Positions 63,762 through 64,000 of a stretch of DNA of 64,000 nt are shown here, piece by piece. Position numbers and translations under genes: made by a program. The stretch covers positions 53,499,981-53,563,980 of the forward strand of contig NC_083693.1 of the NCBI RefSeq assembly GCF_033118175.1, in the 5' to 3' direction. Numbering within the stretch: position 1 is the first letter of the stretch; each line of letters opens with the position of its first letter. This DNA is from Dama dama (lineage: Eukaryota > Chordata > Mammalia > Artiodactyla > Cervidae). The notes below the pieces were generated by a model, which did not search any database, was not told the origin of the DNA, and was given only the letters and a program-made list of their open reading frames with translations.

Positions 63762-64000
63762 AAACTACCCCAACATTTAGTGGCTGAAAGCAACCTTGAT
63801 TCCTCAAGATCCTATGGGTTGGCGGGGGGTTCTTCTGTGCCATATAGTTTTCCTCAGGTGGCTCCTTCAGCCGGGAGTTCAGCTGGGCACCTCTGTTCCT
63901 CTTTTTGAGCTGCCTCATTCTCGAAGGTATCTCCTGCTCCCACTGGCTAGTCAGGGCTTCCTTAAAGCAGGACAGCTGGGTCTTAAGAGGGACACCTTCC
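63762..64000 (+). repeat. Old mammalian repeat (MLT1-like) split by the BovB
   Basis: 'aactaccccaacatttagtg' and 'gctgaaagcaac' continue a sequence whose start (gttatttgttactatgtaat) lies just before the BovB. It runs off the window end. Confidence 0.5.

Noticed and set aside
15806..64000. NFKBIA exons in the expected neighbouring position
   Set aside because: I searched for ankyrin-repeat coding sequence on both strands and found none, so the gene probably lies beyond the window.

Overview
This is nuclear DNA from a mammal, almost certainly a pecoran ruminant (cattle, sheep, goat or a relative). The evidence is the large number of Bov-tA and Bov-A2 SINEs, cetartiodactyl CHR-type SINEs, pieces of the BovB (RTE-type) LINE, and artiodactyl L1 3' ends. 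I cannot fix the species by reading alone. There are no bacterial operons, no CRISPR array and no phage.

The one recognisable gene is PSMA6 (20S proteasome alpha-6 subunit) on the + strand. Six coding exons (8554-8648, 8999-9080, 9805-9960, 12287-12465, 13700-13794, 15581-15638) join into residues 27-246 of a 246-residue protein, followed by a short 3' UTR with AATAAA at 15780. Exon 1 (about 25 residues and the promoter) is not in the window, so bases 1-8553 are intron 1. That intron is AT-rich and full of repeats.

From about 15.8 kb to the end I find no protein-coding gene. In mammals PSMA6 is followed by NFKBIA (IkappaB-alpha). I find no NFKBIA exon here, so this part is probably the PSMA6-NFKBIA intergenic interval. 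Layout: 16-24 kb is AT-rich and holds an L1 3' end with a tiny 5' inversion, a large inverted BovB and an old L1. 25-36 kb is clearly more GC-rich, with mostly single-copy DNA, scattered SINEs and possible regulatory segments. 36-51 kb is mixed, with a compact CpG island at 39.9-40.2 kb and many old L1 pieces interrupted by SINEs. 51-64 kb has two further CpG-rich segments (51.2 and 59.4 kb), MIRs, Bov-tAs and a BovB 3' end at 63.2-63.8 kb.

I do not see a new protein system. The points most worth following are: two LINE insertions whose 5' segments are inverted in the way twin priming predicts; three CpG-rich segments with no assigned gene, one followed by a good splice donor; NF-kappaB-consensus sequences, two of them supplied by CHR SINEs, in what is probably NFKBIA flanking DNA; a perfect short hairpin; and a strong G-quadruplex candidate. 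Repeat names come from recognising consensus sequences by eye. Family assignments of young SINEs and LINEs are firm, those of old repeats are tentative, and boundaries may be off by several bases.
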